A DNA stretch of 64,000 nucleotides from Zygnema cylindricum (taxonomy: Eukaryota > Streptophyta > Zygnematophyceae > Zygnematales > Zygnemataceae), in NCBI GenBank assembly GCA_037447655.1, contig JBBHKE010002469.1, positions 277,820-341,819 on the forward strand. Direction: 5' to 3'. The notes below the pieces were generated by a model, which did not search any database, was not told the DNA's origin, and saw nothing but the letters and a program-made list of their open reading frames with translations. How positions within the stretch are numbered: position 1 is the stretch's first letter; every line of letters starts with the position of its first letter. Made by a program: the position numbers and the translations under genes. Positions 36,973 to 48,191 of this stretch are shown here, in pieces.

Positions 36973-38460
36973 CACCGCCCTCTCTATCTTGCGCGGACTT
37001 TACCACCACCGTCTTCTTTTTTGTCTTCCCTTAAGGATTTTGACGTCAAACTTTTGGGTGTGGTTCACACCTCGTTGGTCATGGGATTTTTGATCGTCCG
37101 GAGGGGCCACTCGCTCGTCACAAGCCAACCTCCCTATTTCCAACGGCGGTTTAGGTTTGATTTCCTTGGCCATGGTTGCGCCAACCGCGTGTTTGGGTGG
37201 TTGGGCTTTGGTGGTTTTTACCATCACTTCTCGTTTCATTGTGGATGACGCGTATTTGGGTAGTTGGGCTTTGGTGATTCTTACCATCACTTCTCGTTCC
37301 ATTGTGGATGATGTCCCAATTCTAGCGCAAGTTGTCTTTAAGATGGAAGACGGGCTATTTCTATTCACCAAGCTCTCCTTTCAGCTCGTGCGCTACTACC
37401 CTCGGACACTCGAAACCAAGTTTCACCTTTTCATTCTCTCATGGCCGACACTGATTCGCATCTTCACAACGCATATCTGAGCAAGTGGTTGCCGCTGATT
37501 TTGCAAACATCTTAGAGGCGCTACCATCTGCTTAAGCGCGTGCTCGTTTACGTTCGTGCTCTAGGCATAGGGCTGCCGTTGATTTTGCAAACCTCTTGGA
37601 GGCGCTACCTTCTACTCAAGCGCGTGCTCGTTTACGTTCATGTTTTGGGACTGGGGCTTGTGCGTGGCTACAAGCGACACCAACTTTTTCGACACTCTGT
37701 CTAACGTCTGACCAATCTACTTCTGCTCTTCGTTGGCGGTTGGGTTTGCCTCACCCTCCGCTATTGGGGGGGCCTCGGTGCGTTTGTAACCAACCCATTG
37801 ATGTTGAGGGAATCCATTTGCTTCGTTGCTCGCATGGGGGGGAACGAACTATCGCGTATGATTTGGTGCGAGATGCCATTGCTAACACTAGCGCCGAGGC
37901 GGGCTACACTGTTAAACGTGAGGTTTCCAGTGTACTTTCACCTCAGCCCCAATCTAATGGTTCTCGGATCCCTCGGATTGACTTGGTTTTCCTTCATGGC
38001 GCTGGGAGGACGCTTGACGACGTGGTCCCCACGGATCCGACTGGGACACACATTTTATCTCTTGCAGCTTTGCATTTAGGTGTGGCGGCTCAGGACGAAG
38101 CGGCTACAAAGGAAAGAGACTACGCTCATCGAGACCCGTCGGGGCAATTTGTCCCATTTGCATTGGATATTTCTTGAGCTTTGGAGAAGTCCTTCGATGA
38201 CTTCCTTCGCCAGTGTGCGCGAAAAATGTTTTCGAATCCTAGGGTCTAGGGAGTCCTCCTCTGAGTCTTTTGGGTGTGTTCTACCGTCAACGTGTCTCAA
38301 TTGCACTTCAACGGGCGCAAGTTGCGCCTCTTCTTCAACATAACATGCTAGCTGAAGACCTACCTTCCGCCAAGGGACCCCGGTTCACATCCATGGTCGT
38401 CGTGGTTGTGGACCTTAGTTTGAATATAGGTACTATAGTCTAAGTTTTTTTTCATTTTGT
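36973..38460 (+). mobile_element. Non-LTR-retrotransposon-like unit A, C-terminal part, decayed
   Basis: Frame-broken plus-strand coding sequence. Near 37140 it shows the thumb-like NGGLGLISVANV...AYLGSWAL pattern (clearer in unit B). ORF 37596-38177 then reads GAWLQATPTF-like sequence, ALRWRLGLPHP, a C-x-C...H...C knuckle (CVCNQPIDVEGIHLLRC), HGGERTIAYD and IPRIDLVFLHG, the layout of non-LTR polymerases ending in a zinc knuckle plus restriction-like nuclease. Stops and frameshifts are frequent. The catalytic RT core is absent. Confidence 0.65.
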
Positions 38461-39490
38461 AAGAGGTCTAATTTGTTATTGTTTCGTTTTAGGTCTTTGC
38501 TTTTGTTTTGGTTCTTTGCTCTTATTAGTATTGTTCCGTTTTGTTTTAGTTTTTTAGACGTATATTACTTTTTTGTCTCTTGTAGTCTCCAAACGTTTTT
38601 TTCAATTTTACCCCTTTTGTTTTCAAATGGTTTTCCCATCACAATTTTCGCAATAAGTATTTTCCTATTTATATGAAATTACATCACTTTGAAAGTGTGG
38701 TGTATTAACAAGAAATTTATAGCCATACCAATAGCTATCGGTAATCGAACGGTGAAAGGTCTTAATATATCATCCCGAGGCTAACAAATTCTTTATCGGC
38801 GATAAGTGGAAAATAATACAATACGCTACATAATATAACTTTATAATATACTAATATTATATTTTCACTGTATATAGCGTGGTATGCCACGCATGACAAC
38901 TTGTTCCGTAACTTGTATAACGACAAAACGGAATTTCAGTAAAATGTGATAAACCGTACAGATGTAAGGTATGAACCGTGCAATTATCGCCGATAGTCAT
39001 CGGTAACAGTGTTCTAGCAATAAAAAACCAACATTATCGCGATAATGCCAGTGTCGATATATCGTGCCAATATATCGCTATCGGCAAGTAAAAAAAAAAA
39101 ACATATCGACTATCGGCAAAACTTTGTTGATACACTACACTAGTGAAAACCATCCCCTCACCGTGTGAGCACTCACAAACTTTGTCTTAGGATTCTACCC
39201 TATGTCATTGTAAATAGCAAACTTACTTTGTATTATAGTGAAGATTCTCCATACACGGTTTTTAAGTGTCCCAATGTGTAACAACGAAATTGCTACTTTT
39301 GGATGTGAAGATTTTTTTCTACGTTTACAATGCTTCGACAGTTGTCTACATCTACAATCTGTCTTGGCTCACCTACTTTTTTTTACCTTTTTGGAACGTC
39401 GCAAAACAATTTGTATTTTTTAAAACGTTTTAGTACGTCGGATGTCTCAGCCCAACATCGTAAACGTACAACCTTCAAACCATGACTGAA
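38461..39490 (+). mobile_element. 3' tail of LINE-like unit A with embedded hAT MITE
   Basis: A T-rich tail (38461-38690), then a hAT-type MITE (about 38694-39135, with the 16-nt palindrome CATTATCGCGATAATG at 39032-39047), then a shared tail beginning GTGAAAACCATCCCC and including CACGGTTTTTAAGTGTCCCA. The same order recurs at 49640-50520 and 55608-56290. Confidence 0.7.
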
Positions 39491-39596
39491 TAATATGCTT
39501 TTCCTTTTACCTCTTCTATCCGGTCGCCATGAATGGATATAAATTTTTTAAGGCCCCTGAAAAATAGGAAATGCTTTCTTTTAGGCGCGTTTGTTA

Positions 39597-40596
39597 TGTA
39601 ATTATGTGACCTCTATTGGCCCACAGAATTTCCAGCCTATATGAAGCCTATAGGATAACATTTGCACCAATGACTTTGATACTAAATATCAAGCACACGG
39701 CCAACCAAGAGTTTTGACCAACTTCACCCTTCTGAAGGCCCGACTCCTCTGAGTCAGACGCAAAAAGAATTTTAGCATTTGCTCCCCTAAGGAGTAAACT
39801 TTGGCTGGCCAATACATAAGCCCTCACACAAAGAGGCGGCTACCTCTAAAATTCCTAAGTCCTAAACCCCTCTCTAAACTCCATTCTACTGAAGTACGAT
39901 ACCAATCACAAGACTGTGCAGTACAAAAAAGTACAGGTGCCGGAGTACTTTTCTGTACGGCCATTGTACGCCATGGCCACAAAGCTAACGCTTGTCACAT
40001 TCGGACTCGTTGAGATGCGCCCCGGAGATTTCGGAACTCAATGAGATGCTGCCACGTGTCATCTGGTGTGACAGTGAACGCAAACCGTCAAAGCAACCAT
40101 TCCGTGATGTTGGCTTGCTCCATGGACGTCCCATCGAACATCGGTTTTTGATACAAGCCGTTGAAACAAATGTCTGTATCATTTTTTCGTCGGGTACATT
40201 CCGTACAACTGAATTTATGTTCTTTCACCCGTTTCCCTAGTTAAATAAAATCACCTACGTATACATGTTTAAATACATATCACACCTCATATATCCCAAC
40301 ACTGGTCTTAGGCTTTAGGAAAAAGCTATTGGCTACCGGCTACTTTGACGGACGGTAGGTACTAGGATCAAATCCTGGTTGCGGCAGCCACCTTTTGGTA
40401 AGGGGAACTGTTTCTGCTGTCTGTCTCTTAGACAGCACAGGCAGCCATGGCTCTAGCTCTTTCTCCAGTCTTAAGTGATTATGGCAAGTGTGGGAACTTG
40501 GAGAGTGGGGCAAGAGGCAAGCTGCCGTAGCTCTGTTCTTTTTTTTTCCTTTTATTTTTATCAAAGATAGACCTTATAAAATACATTATTTCAACA
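39597..40596 (-). repeat. Copia-3 3' LTR containing an antisense SINE-like segment
   Basis: Begins TGTTGAAATA just after the polypurine tract. The promoter-distal part near 39700-39970 is shared with the Copia-2 LTRs and with the LTR at 63550-64000. Within it, plus-strand 40330-40560 is SINE-like. Confidence 0.8.
40330..40560 (+). mobile_element. tRNA-derived SINE-like segment inside Copia-3 LTR
   Basis: B box GGATCAAATCC about 45 nt after GGCTACCGGCTACTTTG, body with AGGCAGCCATGGC (40439-40451), then a T-rich tail. It is antisense to the LTR that carries it. Confidence 0.6.
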
Positions 40597-41253
40597 CTCC
40601 CCTTATTTTCTAATCTATCTTTCGTTTAAATCCACACTCCTCTGTGCAAAATACTAACTTAGGGGAAGGCACTAGTTTTGTCATCATGTCTGCTACCATC
40701 TCCCCAACTGGTCTATATTCCAAACTTATGATTTTGTTTTCAACCTTTTCTATAACAAAGCTCAGTCTAATATCCATGTGCTTTGCTTTAAAGTGATGTA
40801 TTGGATTTGCTGCAATTGCAATTGCAGCTTGATTATCGCAAAAAATCTTTTGCACTCCATCTTTCATATAGCCGAGTTCCTAAAGCAGAGATTTTACCCA
40901 AATCAATTCTTTCACAGCTGAACAAGAGGCCATATACTTAGCCTCTATGGTGGATTGAGCAATAACTTTTTGTTGTTTGTTGCTCCAACAACAAGCCCCA
41001 TTGAAACTGTGAGACCTCCATAAGTCCTAAGAGTAGACAGCTTCCAAAAAGCCTCTAGGATAATCCTGACCCCTTTGTGTTTCAGCAAATATAAGTGCCA
41101 CCCTGGCAGACAAAAACCCTGACCACCTCCACCCCTGTAAAGGCAAGACTCCCTTGAGTCAGTAGCAAAAAGAATCTCTGAATTTGCTCCCCTGAGCAGT
41201 AAGTTATGGGGGGTCAAAGTTGACCTTTTGTACAGAAGCTATCTGGGAGAGGG

Positions 41254-42683
41254 GGTCCTATGCACGTGTCGTAAAATAAAAATTCCTGTTTCAAAAGAAA
41301 AGGCACCTGTTGTGTCACGTTTGACATAGAATAGACTCCTTTCTTTCAAAACAGTTAAGCTTTTCTTCATAACAACAAGTAATGTTTGCCAAATTCAGCG
41401 TTCAGCAAACAATTACTGATTAACAACTACCAATTACCAGCTACCAATTACCGATTATTACTACTACCACTATTATTATTTATATTATTTTGCCGTTTTC
41501 AGCATTTATTACTTTCGGCTGAGTGACAACTCGCCACATTGAGCTGTTCACATCTTCCTCCCCGTGAACAAGAATGCTCACTCTTTGCCAGTCAAAACAT
41601 AGGACAATTTTCAACATCTAAAATCCGTCCATAAACCTCCTTTCCATTCCCATCTCGTCTTTGTCTTATCTTATTGAGTTATTGAAAAACGAGGAAACCA
41701 ATTGCATTGGTTGCAAGGTTACGCCATAACCAACACAAATAAAGTACACACTGGTATAGGTATAAGGGACAACAAATGGTTACCTCGCTTCGCGAAAGAA
41801 CTTGAAGACATCGTTACACATAAAAAATGGCGAAAAGCAAAAATGTCTCATGAATTGATGCTGTCCTGATCGAAATGTCAACTGTCAAGTTGCAACTGTC
41901 AAGATTAAATTGCCTTTCTAAAGTTCCTTTTCAAGGCTTCAAACTAGAACGCTACTGTACTGTTCAACTCCAGACATATACGTAACCATAAAAACTTTGA
42001 AAAACTTAGAAGCTCACTGCCTTGCAAATCGTTGGCAAACAAGCTTGACAAAGAAGTGAGCAGAAACGAAGAGGAAGAGAAACGAAGGGGATAATAAGGG
42101 GAAAGAAGGAGAAGAAAAGGAAAGCAATGAAAGCTAGTAAATTTTCCAGTCAAATAAATAAAAAATGAAAAAACGTAAGTGTGACAAAAGTGAATCCTTG
42201 TCAACATAGAGGCATTAAGGTCACTTTTGAAAGGGATGTTATTAAGGTTTCCGCCAGTAGAATAAAAAGTCTATCTCGTAAGTAGGTAAAGGAATACGAA
42301 TGTTGAATAGGATCCTTGTTTGATGTTTGTTGAATATGACAGCCAAGACTTTTGCTCCTCTCTCGAAGGCTTTAGAACAACGATTCACAGTTAGGGGTGA
42401 AGTGGTCAACAGCCATTCAAATAAAACCTGCCGACGCCGACGATGCTTTGTCGTTTGGTGACTTTAGTATGACCCACAAAACAACAGTATTGAACATTAT
42501 AAACGATAGCATTAAAAATTTCAATTGAAAACTGTGAAAACCGTGAAAATGAAAACGAGCAAATGTTAAACGAGAGATCACAGCCCAATAATAAAAAACA
42601 CTCTTCTAGCTGTTTTGCTTTATGTGAATGTCACACACAAGACGCACAAGTGGCGTTTTCGATCTTGATCCGTTGTTTTGCTC
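41254..42683. repeat. Duplicated segment, copy 2
   Basis: Copy of 35521-36972 (see there). Its right end is followed directly by the Copia-1 target duplication, and past Copia-1 by the LINE-like unit, so the order matches copy 1 with an insertion. Confidence 0.9.
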
Positions 42684-42688
42684 AGCGC

Positions 42689-43356
42689 TATTGAAAAGTA
42701 AGCTTTAGTAAGTCTTAGAAATTAGAGTTTATTGAAAAGTAAGCTTTAGTAAGTCTTAGAAATTTGAGTCGGACTTAGAATATTTTTGGAATACCAACTG
42801 TTCAATATTGACCAAATTTAGTGTGGAATTTTTGTAGTATCTACACGAATAGTTATCTTTAAGTAAATTAGTGTGTAGGGCCGCCAATAAATGTGGACGT
42901 GATAAGAATCACCCGGATTTTTAGGGTGTAGATATTGTTAGTGGACAATTTTGGTCCAAACACTTAGATTTTTGTTAGTAGGTTGTCTAGTGAACCTTGT
43001 ACATACGTTTTAGATATTTTGAGGATCTTTAGAGTATTTAATTCAATTAGGAATGATCAGTTTGACACAAAATGTACATTCTACACAGAGTTTGAGGAAA
43101 TGAGAGCACTAAGTGCACTTTAAGGTGTTTTTCTGTTCTATTGTCATTATTTTGGCTGTGGTATATGTTTGTCTGGTTGTAAGACCTCTCTCATTTAAAG
43201 CTACATATCTTACAACATAAATCTAGTCAAATAGGTATTACTCTTTGGGTTTGCTTCTGCTGCCATGGCTACTAATGGCTCAGTCCCTGCTGGTGCAAGT
43301 GTGACGCCTAGTGGGAGTGGAACACAGCCAAGTCAGAATGCCCATGACCTTCAACA
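42689..43356 (+). repeat. Copia-1 5' LTR
   Basis: 668 bp, TATTGAA...TTCAACA (the usual TGTTGAA start with G-to-A change, present in both LTRs). About ten differences from the 3' LTR, so roughly 98.5% identity by eye. The last 92 bp are protein-coding: the gag ATG is at 43265. A 43-bp block is tandemly doubled near its start. Confidence 0.93.
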
Positions 43357-45371
43357 GGTTATGGGCCCACCGCCCAAATTGCCTATTTTTGATGGAACTG
43401 ACTTCTTATATTGGGAAGATATGCTGAGCTCATATTTCGAGGAGAGGGGCTTGTCACCCATTGTGGAAGGAACTGCCGATGAGACGGCACCGAATTTGAG
43501 AAAGAAGAATCTCCACTGCCTTAACGTCTTCAAATAGGCAATGACAAAAGATTTGGTAATGTCGTATCTTGATTTGAAGAAAGCTTGTGAAGTTTGGTTT
43601 AGCGTACATGCTATGTATGTTCAACTAGATGTTACTGTGCAGACTAATATAGCCACTCAGATCTTTGAATTTAAGTATTCAGGAGGTAGTATGTCAGATC
43701 ATTGTCATGCTATGAAAAGGTTGTTCCTTCAGAGTACAAGTGCAGGTAGGGACTTTTACCCACCTCAGCAGGCTATGTTATTGATGAGAACTTTACCTGA
43801 TGAATATAAGGGAGCTATGGATAGGCTTAGGGCTCCCTATGGATAGGCTTAGGGCTCTTTCACAGCGTCAGTGGAACATAGCATTAGCAATACAGTTTAT
43901 TTTGAGCGAAGAAGCTAACCAGATTTCACAAAGAGGTAGTAGTAAGTCTGTTCAGGCACTAGCTAACCAATTTTCAGACTCTAAGATTGGTAGTGGCAGC
44001 GGTAGTGGCAGTGGTAGAGGTAGTGGTCCTAGAAGGTCACCTTTGACATGCTATTACTGTGATGAAAAAGGCCATGTTTTCAGGATGTGTCATGCCTACA
44101 AGAGAGCTAAAGCTACGGGAAATTTTCGCTCAAGTTGGGACGAAAGCCGAGTTCCATCTACGTCAAATGGACGCCCAACAACATTTTCCAACGCACTTCA
44201 AGAGGAGGATGTGAGCAGCTTTCCTGATAACAGCGAAAATAAATACTTTGCGATGGCACAAGCAAGGGAAGGCGTGGAGGAAGACGAATGGATTATGGAC
44301 TCGGGTGCATCTACACACATGTGCCGCAGTCGCCATCTCATTGAGAGTATTCAATCAACCTCTCCTGTCAAAATATATTTTAGTGATGATACCTTTGTTG
44401 AGTCGAAAGCAAAGAGGAGGGTGTCACTTATGTTGAATGTAGAGGGAAAACCTGTGAAAAGGGTTTTAAAAGATGTGTTGCACGTCCCAGCTTTTAAAAG
44501 AATTTTTTTCTCTACGCCAGTGGTAGAAAAGAAAGGTTTTAAAACTATATCTGAGAATGGCAAGAAAACAGTGAGTAAGAATGGGAAAATAGCTGCAGAG
44601 GGTTTTGCTGGTGGAAAGAATTTGTATCGATTGAGTCTTACAAATGATAATGACAATGATGTTATGTACTCAAGTGTAATCAATGATTGTGATTTATGGC
44701 ATAAACGTTTAGGACATGTGAATTATGATAGATTAGAAAAGATGGTAAATCAGAAAATGGTGGAAGGTGTAAAAATTAGTCAAAAACCACCATCAAATGT
44801 ATGTGATGGTTGTGCAATGGGAAAAATCCATAAGTTGACTTTCCCTTCGCAAACTGATCATAGAAGTAGCAGGATACTAGAACTAATTTATTCAGATGTA
44901 TGGGGGCCATCTAGATACCTATCTGTGGGAGGGGTTAAGTTTATGCTTACTTTTACGGATGACTATAGTAGGTTAACTACAGTTTATTTTTTGAAAAGTA
45001 AGGATGAAGTCTTTGCAAATTTTAAGGAGTATAAGGCTTGGGTTCAAAATCTGCATGAGAGAAAGATAGTAGGGTTCAGATCTGATAATGGAGGGGAGTA
45101 CATTTCTAATAAGTTTGCAAAATTCTTAAAATTGCATGGAATCTCACGTCAGCTTACTGTTCATTATTCTCCGGAACAAAACGGTGTTTCAAAAAGGATG
45201 AATAGGACTATATCAGAGTGTGCTGGGACAATGATGGCTGATATGGACATAGATTACAAGTTTTGGGCTGAGGCTATGAATTGTGCAGCTTATGTGAGAA
45301 ACAGGCTAGAAATAAGGGCAGTAAAAGATAAACTCCCTATGAAATGTGGACTGGACACAAACCAGATGTAA
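43265..45371 (+). pseudogene. Copia-1 gag-protease-integrase coding region, broken
   Basis: Gag opens MATNGSVPAGAS in the LTR and continues through GPPPKLPIFDGTDFLYWE. An in-frame TAG lies at 43535-43537, and a 22-bp tandem duplication near 43815-43858 shifts the frame. The frame resumes to 45371 with a zinc knuckle (CYYCDEKGHVFRMC), protease active site (WIMDSGAS), integrase HHCC zinc site (WHKRLGHVNYDRLEKM then CDGCAMGK) and the integrase acidic residues (SDVWGP, FRSDNGGEY, PEQNGVSKRMNRT). A frameshift near 45371 precedes the integrase tail (GLFLGYDDHPKGYRVYD) at 45427-45699. Confidence 0.92.
43357..43370 (+). other. Copia-1 primer binding site (initiator tRNA-Met anticodon arm)
   Basis: GGTTATGGGCCCAC follows the LTR directly. 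It is complementary to the anticodon stem-loop of eukaryotic initiator tRNA-Met (which contains GGGCCCAUAACC), not to the tRNA 3' end. Drosophila copia and yeast Ty5 use this half-tRNA scheme. Here the site also encodes Val-Met-Gly-Pro of Gag. Confidence 0.85.
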
Positions 45372-45426
45372 GTCACTTCAAGGTTTTTTGAAGTAAGGTT
45401 TTTATGTTAGATAATGATCCGTAGAA

Positions 45427-47494
45427 ATGAGGCTAAAACTAAAAGGTATACCAGGGCTATTTCTAGGGTATGATGATCATCCCAAAGGTTATAGAGTGTA
45501 TGACACTAAGAGAAATAGAGTTGTGGTAGCCAGAAACATTAATGTGAAGGATGAAGGAAAAGGAGTAGATGTATTTAATGAGCGTATAGATAAAAAAAAT
45601 GATAGAAGTGTTGATTATATCTTTTTAGAGGAAAATCCCATGTTTTTCAAGAAAAATAAAGAAAATGCATCTACATTAGCTCAAAGTGACTTGCAATAAT
45701 CTTCTCCACCAGAAACAGGAAGTATTATGCCCAAAAGAGTTGCAGACTCTCCTCTACCTCAAGCCAAAACTGAATCACAAGAACAATCACATGTATCAAG
45801 GAGGAGGACCCAACCATCTATACCAGCAACAGAATTTCCAGGTGGAGTGAGGCGAAGTGCGCGACTTAGGGGAGAAAATGCGTCCTTTGCTCACTCAGCA
45901 CACATAGAGGAGCCTCTAACATTGACGGAAGCTTTTTTGAGTAATGAAAGGGAACACTGGGTGGAAGCGGTTAATGAGGAAATGAAGTCCATCATGGAGG
46001 CCTAAACATGGGATCTGGTGGAACTTCCTCCTGGAACAAAGGCTATTGGAAGTAAATAGGTGTTTAAATTAAAATTGAACCCAGATAATACCATAGACAA
46101 GTATAAGACTCGCTTTGTTGCTAAGGGATATAATCAAAAGGAGGGGATAGATTATGAAGAAACATTTTCACCGGTTGTAAGGTTTCCATCTGTCCCCATC
46201 TTACTTACATTAGTTGCCATAGAGGATTTTGACATCCACCAAATGGATGTCAAAACTGTATTTTTGCATGGTGATTTAGATGAGGTCATTTATATGAAGG
46301 AGCCAAAGGGTTATGAGGAAGCAGGAAAAGAAAATCTTGTGTGCAGACTTTTAAAATCTTTGTATGGCCTAAAACAGGCCCCTAGGCAATGGAACCGAAA
46401 GTTAGATGAGTTCTTGACAAGAATAGGATTTACTAGAATAAGTTCAGATCATTCTGTATATGTGATGTGTGGTGATAATCTTGATGAGGTGATATTCATT
46501 GCTGTGTATGTTGATGATTTGCTGCTAATTAGTAGGAACAAAGATGGAATTGCTAGAGTAAAACATGCTCTTAATTCAAAATTTGAAATGAAGGATTTGG
46601 GTGAGGCTAAATATATTCTTGGAATACAAGTTGAAAGAGATAGAGAAAAGAAAATCATTAGGCTAACTTAAAAAGAAGCGATAGGAAACATGTTGGAAAA
46701 ATTTGGCTTGGCTGATGCCAAAGGTTATGCAACGACTATGGAGTATAAGCAAAAACTTGAAGGAATGGAGCATGAGTTGGGAGTCATAATAGATGAGGAA
46801 TTTAGTGCAGTAGAGCAAAAATTTATGTCCCAAGTACCTTACAGGCAAGTAGTAGGAAGTCTAATTTACTTTATGAATTGCACTAGGCGCGATATAGCTG
46901 CAACTTTTGGTGTGTTGAGCAGATGTCTACAAAATCCACGAAAGAGAGATTGGGAGGCAGCAAAAAGGGTCTTAAGATATCTTGTTGGGACTCAAAGTCT
47001 TTGGCTTACTTTGGGAGGGGACAAAGTTAGCATTAATACTTGGAGTGATGGTAGCTATGGTGATGTGCCTAGTAGGAAATCTACAACTGGGTATGTCATT
47101 CAGATTGGAAGTGGAACTTGTAGTTGGAGTAGTAAACTTCAAAAAGTCACGGCACAATCGACTATGGAAGCCGAATACATGGCTGCGAGCGCAACCTTAA
47201 AAGAGTTGCTTTGGATTAAGGCATTTCTTCAAGAATTGGGGTTTACACAACACGGAACACAAATAATGTGGTGCGACAATCAAGCAGCCATTTTCTGTGG
47301 CTACAAATCCAAGTCACCATTTTAAGAGTAAGCATATGGACATTCGCCTACATTTGGTACGAGAAAAAGTATTTGCAAGTGTGGTGAAACTTTGTTATTT
47401 GCCCGATGAGAAAATGGTTGCAGACATGTTGACAAAAGCCCTTCCATCTCCTAAGTTGGAGCACTGCAGAAAAGCATGTGGTCTAAGTGAGTAA
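45427..47494 (+). pseudogene. Copia-1 integrase tail, reverse transcriptase and RNase H, broken
   Basis: Contains the pre-RT Arg/Ser-rich linker, then RT motifs YNQKEGIDYEETFSPVVRF, HQMDVKTVFLHGDL, SLYGLKQAPRQWNRKL and the catalytic YVDDLLL, then RNase H with WSDGSYGDV, STTGYVIQIG, TMEAEYMAAS, WCDNQAA and HMDIRLHLVREKV. Nonsense codons lie at 45697, 46003, 46057 (TAG where Trp is expected) and 46669, and there is a frameshift near 47290-47300. Several stops are explained by single C-to-T or G-to-A changes. Confidence 0.93.
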
Positions 47495-47516
47495 GTCTTC
47501 TAAAGCTTAAGGGGAG

Positions 47517-48186
47517 TATTGAAAAGTAAGCTTTAGTAAGTCTTAGAAATTAGAGTTTCTGGAAAAGTAAGCTTTAGTAAGTCTTAGAAATTTGAGTCTA
47601 GGACTTCGAATATTTTTGGAATACCAACTGTTCAATATTGACCAAATTTAGTGTGGAATTTTTGTAGTATCTACACGAATAGTTATCTTTAAGTAAATTA
47701 GTGTGTAGGGCCGCCAATAAATGTGGACGTGATAAGAATCACCCGGATTTTTAGGGTATAGATATTGTTAGTGGACAATTTTGGTCCAAACACTTAGATT
47801 TTTGTTAGTAGGTTGTCTAGTGAACCTTGTACATACGTTTTAGATATTTTGAGGATCTTTAGAGTATTTAATTCAATTAGGAATCATCAGTTTGACATAG
47901 AATGTACATTCTACACAGAGTTTGAGGAAATGAGAGCACTAAGTGCACTTTAAGGTGTTTTTCTGTTCTATTGTCATTATTTTGGCTGTGGTATATGTTT
48001 GTCTGGTTGTAAGACCTCTCTCATTTAAAGCTACATATCTTACAACATAAATCTAGTCAAATAGGTATTACTCTTTGGGTTTGCTTCTGCTGCCATGGCT
48101 ACTAATGGCTCAGTCCCTGCTGGTGCAAGTGTGACGCCTAATGGGAGTGGAACACAGCCAAGTCAGAATGCCCATGACCTTCAACA
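47517..48186 (+). repeat. Copia-1 3' LTR
   Basis: 670 bp, starts TATTGAAAAG right after polypurine AAGGGGAG and ends GACCTTCAACA. It repeats the gag N-terminal coding stretch (ATG at 48095). Confidence 0.93.
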
Positions 48187-48191
48187 AGCGC

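Larger units (their letters stand above)
39597..41253 (-). mobile_element. Copia-3: internally deleted Ty1/copia remnant
   Basis: Reading the minus strand: a 5' LTR piece (41253-41002, truncated at its outer edge by the duplicated-segment junction) ends in TTTCA and runs straight into RNase H (40990-40610: the motif pattern QSTMEA-YMASC, then DNQAAIAIAANPIHHFKAKH, RLSFVIEKVENKI and ADMMTKL). A polypurine tract (AAAATAAGGGGAG, 40609-40597) and a complete 3' LTR (40596-39597, starting TGTTGAAATA) follow. Everything from the primer site to mid RNase H is deleted. Frameshifts break the RNase H. Confidence 0.85.
42684..48191 (+). mobile_element. Copia-1: full-length but decayed Ty1/copia retrotransposon
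   Basis: Bounded by the 5-bp direct repeat AGCGC (42684-42688, 48187-48191). LTRs 42689-43356 and 47517-48186, half-tRNA primer site after the 5' LTR, Gag with zinc knuckle, protease, integrase, RT and RNase H in Ty1/copia order, polypurine tract AAGGGGAG before the 3' LTR. Copy 1 of the flanking locus (36966-36980) preserves the site without the insertion. Confidence 0.95.
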
